64,000 bases of DNA from Mauremys mutica (Eukaryota; Chordata; Testudines; Geoemydidae), in the NCBI RefSeq assembly GCF_020497125.1, contig NC_059074.1, positions 193,844,915-193,908,914 on the forward strand, given 5' to 3'. The translations under genes and the position numbers were made by a program. A model generated the notes under the pieces. The model did no database searches. It was not told the origin of the DNA and worked only from the letters and a program-made list of their open reading frames with translations. Shown here one piece after another: positions 63,768-64,000 of the stretch; position 1 is the first letter of the stretch; each line of letters begins with the position of its first letter.

Positions 63768-64000
63768 GTTTGAACATTTATATCTCCCACATTTATAATC
63801 AACTGTCCTGCCCCCCACATTTATAATCAACATTTTTATTCTCTCTCATATTTATGAAATAGATAGAAAATTGTATAGACCCACCAATAGCAGACAAACG
63901 GATTACAGTATACAGTTCTCACGAAATATAGAATGTAATGAGGTTGCATTGGATGTGTCAGGACAGAAACTGGCCTACATTATGAGCCCCATTCTCAGCT
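63768..64000. other. Non-coding after the candidate exon
   Basis: CCCACATTTATAATCAAC occurs twice (near 63787 and 63815) as a 27-bp spaced duplication. Otherwise nothing was recognised. Confidence 0.5.

Noticed and set aside
1..64000. tRNA, rRNA, riboswitch or bacterial operon features
   Set aside because: None could be recognised; the sequence is vertebrate nuclear DNA.

Overview
The window looks like an intronic or intergenic stretch of a sauropsid nuclear genome, most likely a turtle. It has no prokaryotic-style coding. Almost every open frame is short and overlaps repeats. The repeat set is characteristic of turtles: CR1-type LINE 3' ends, old L3/MIR-like fragments, Penelope-like elements (PLEs) with hammerhead-like terminal repeats, a PIF/Harbinger transposon with a Myb/SANT accessory gene, hAT-type non-autonomous elements, Gypsy-like LTR elements, and many palindromic MITEs sharing a core close to CCATTGACTTCAATGGG. 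Assignment to turtles rests on recall of these families, not on a database search.

Region by region: 1-19 kb is AT-rich non-coding DNA with scattered old repeats (CR1 tails, MITEs, two MIR-like fragments, one AT-rich element with perfect 10-bp terminal inverts). 19.1-25.7 kb is the richest locus. It is a minus-strand LTR retroelement with two LTRs, a primer-binding-site-like sequence, a polypurine tract and a gag-like reading frame, and a 4.9-kb PIF/Harbinger element has inserted into that frame. The Harbinger element carries a broken plus-strand transposase, a minus-strand two-exon Myb/SANT-type gene, and subterminal TTCGAA motif clusters. 28.2-28.7 kb is a compact PLE insertion with a 14-bp target-site duplication. 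34-41 kb holds MITEs, a LINE fragment apparently interrupted by an LTR with a TATA box, a hAT element with a perfect 8-bp target duplication, and a minus-strand CR1 with a 190-residue reverse-transcriptase C-terminal frame. 41-52 kb is mostly quiet. 52.5-57.3 kb is a dense cluster of nested DNA transposons, a truncated PLE with coding remnant, an LTR-leader-like stretch and a tandem-repeat-bearing MITE. 57-64 kb is mostly non-coding, with one more PLE terminal repeat and a candidate spliced coding exon at 63676-63767.

No complete functional gene was found. The best candidate for host coding sequence is the 92-bp exon near the right edge, which would place the window inside or beside a plus-strand gene that I cannot name. 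The most interesting signals are the hammerhead-ribozyme-like cores kept, with covarying stems, in three PLE terminal-repeat families, and the nested retroelement/transposon composite.
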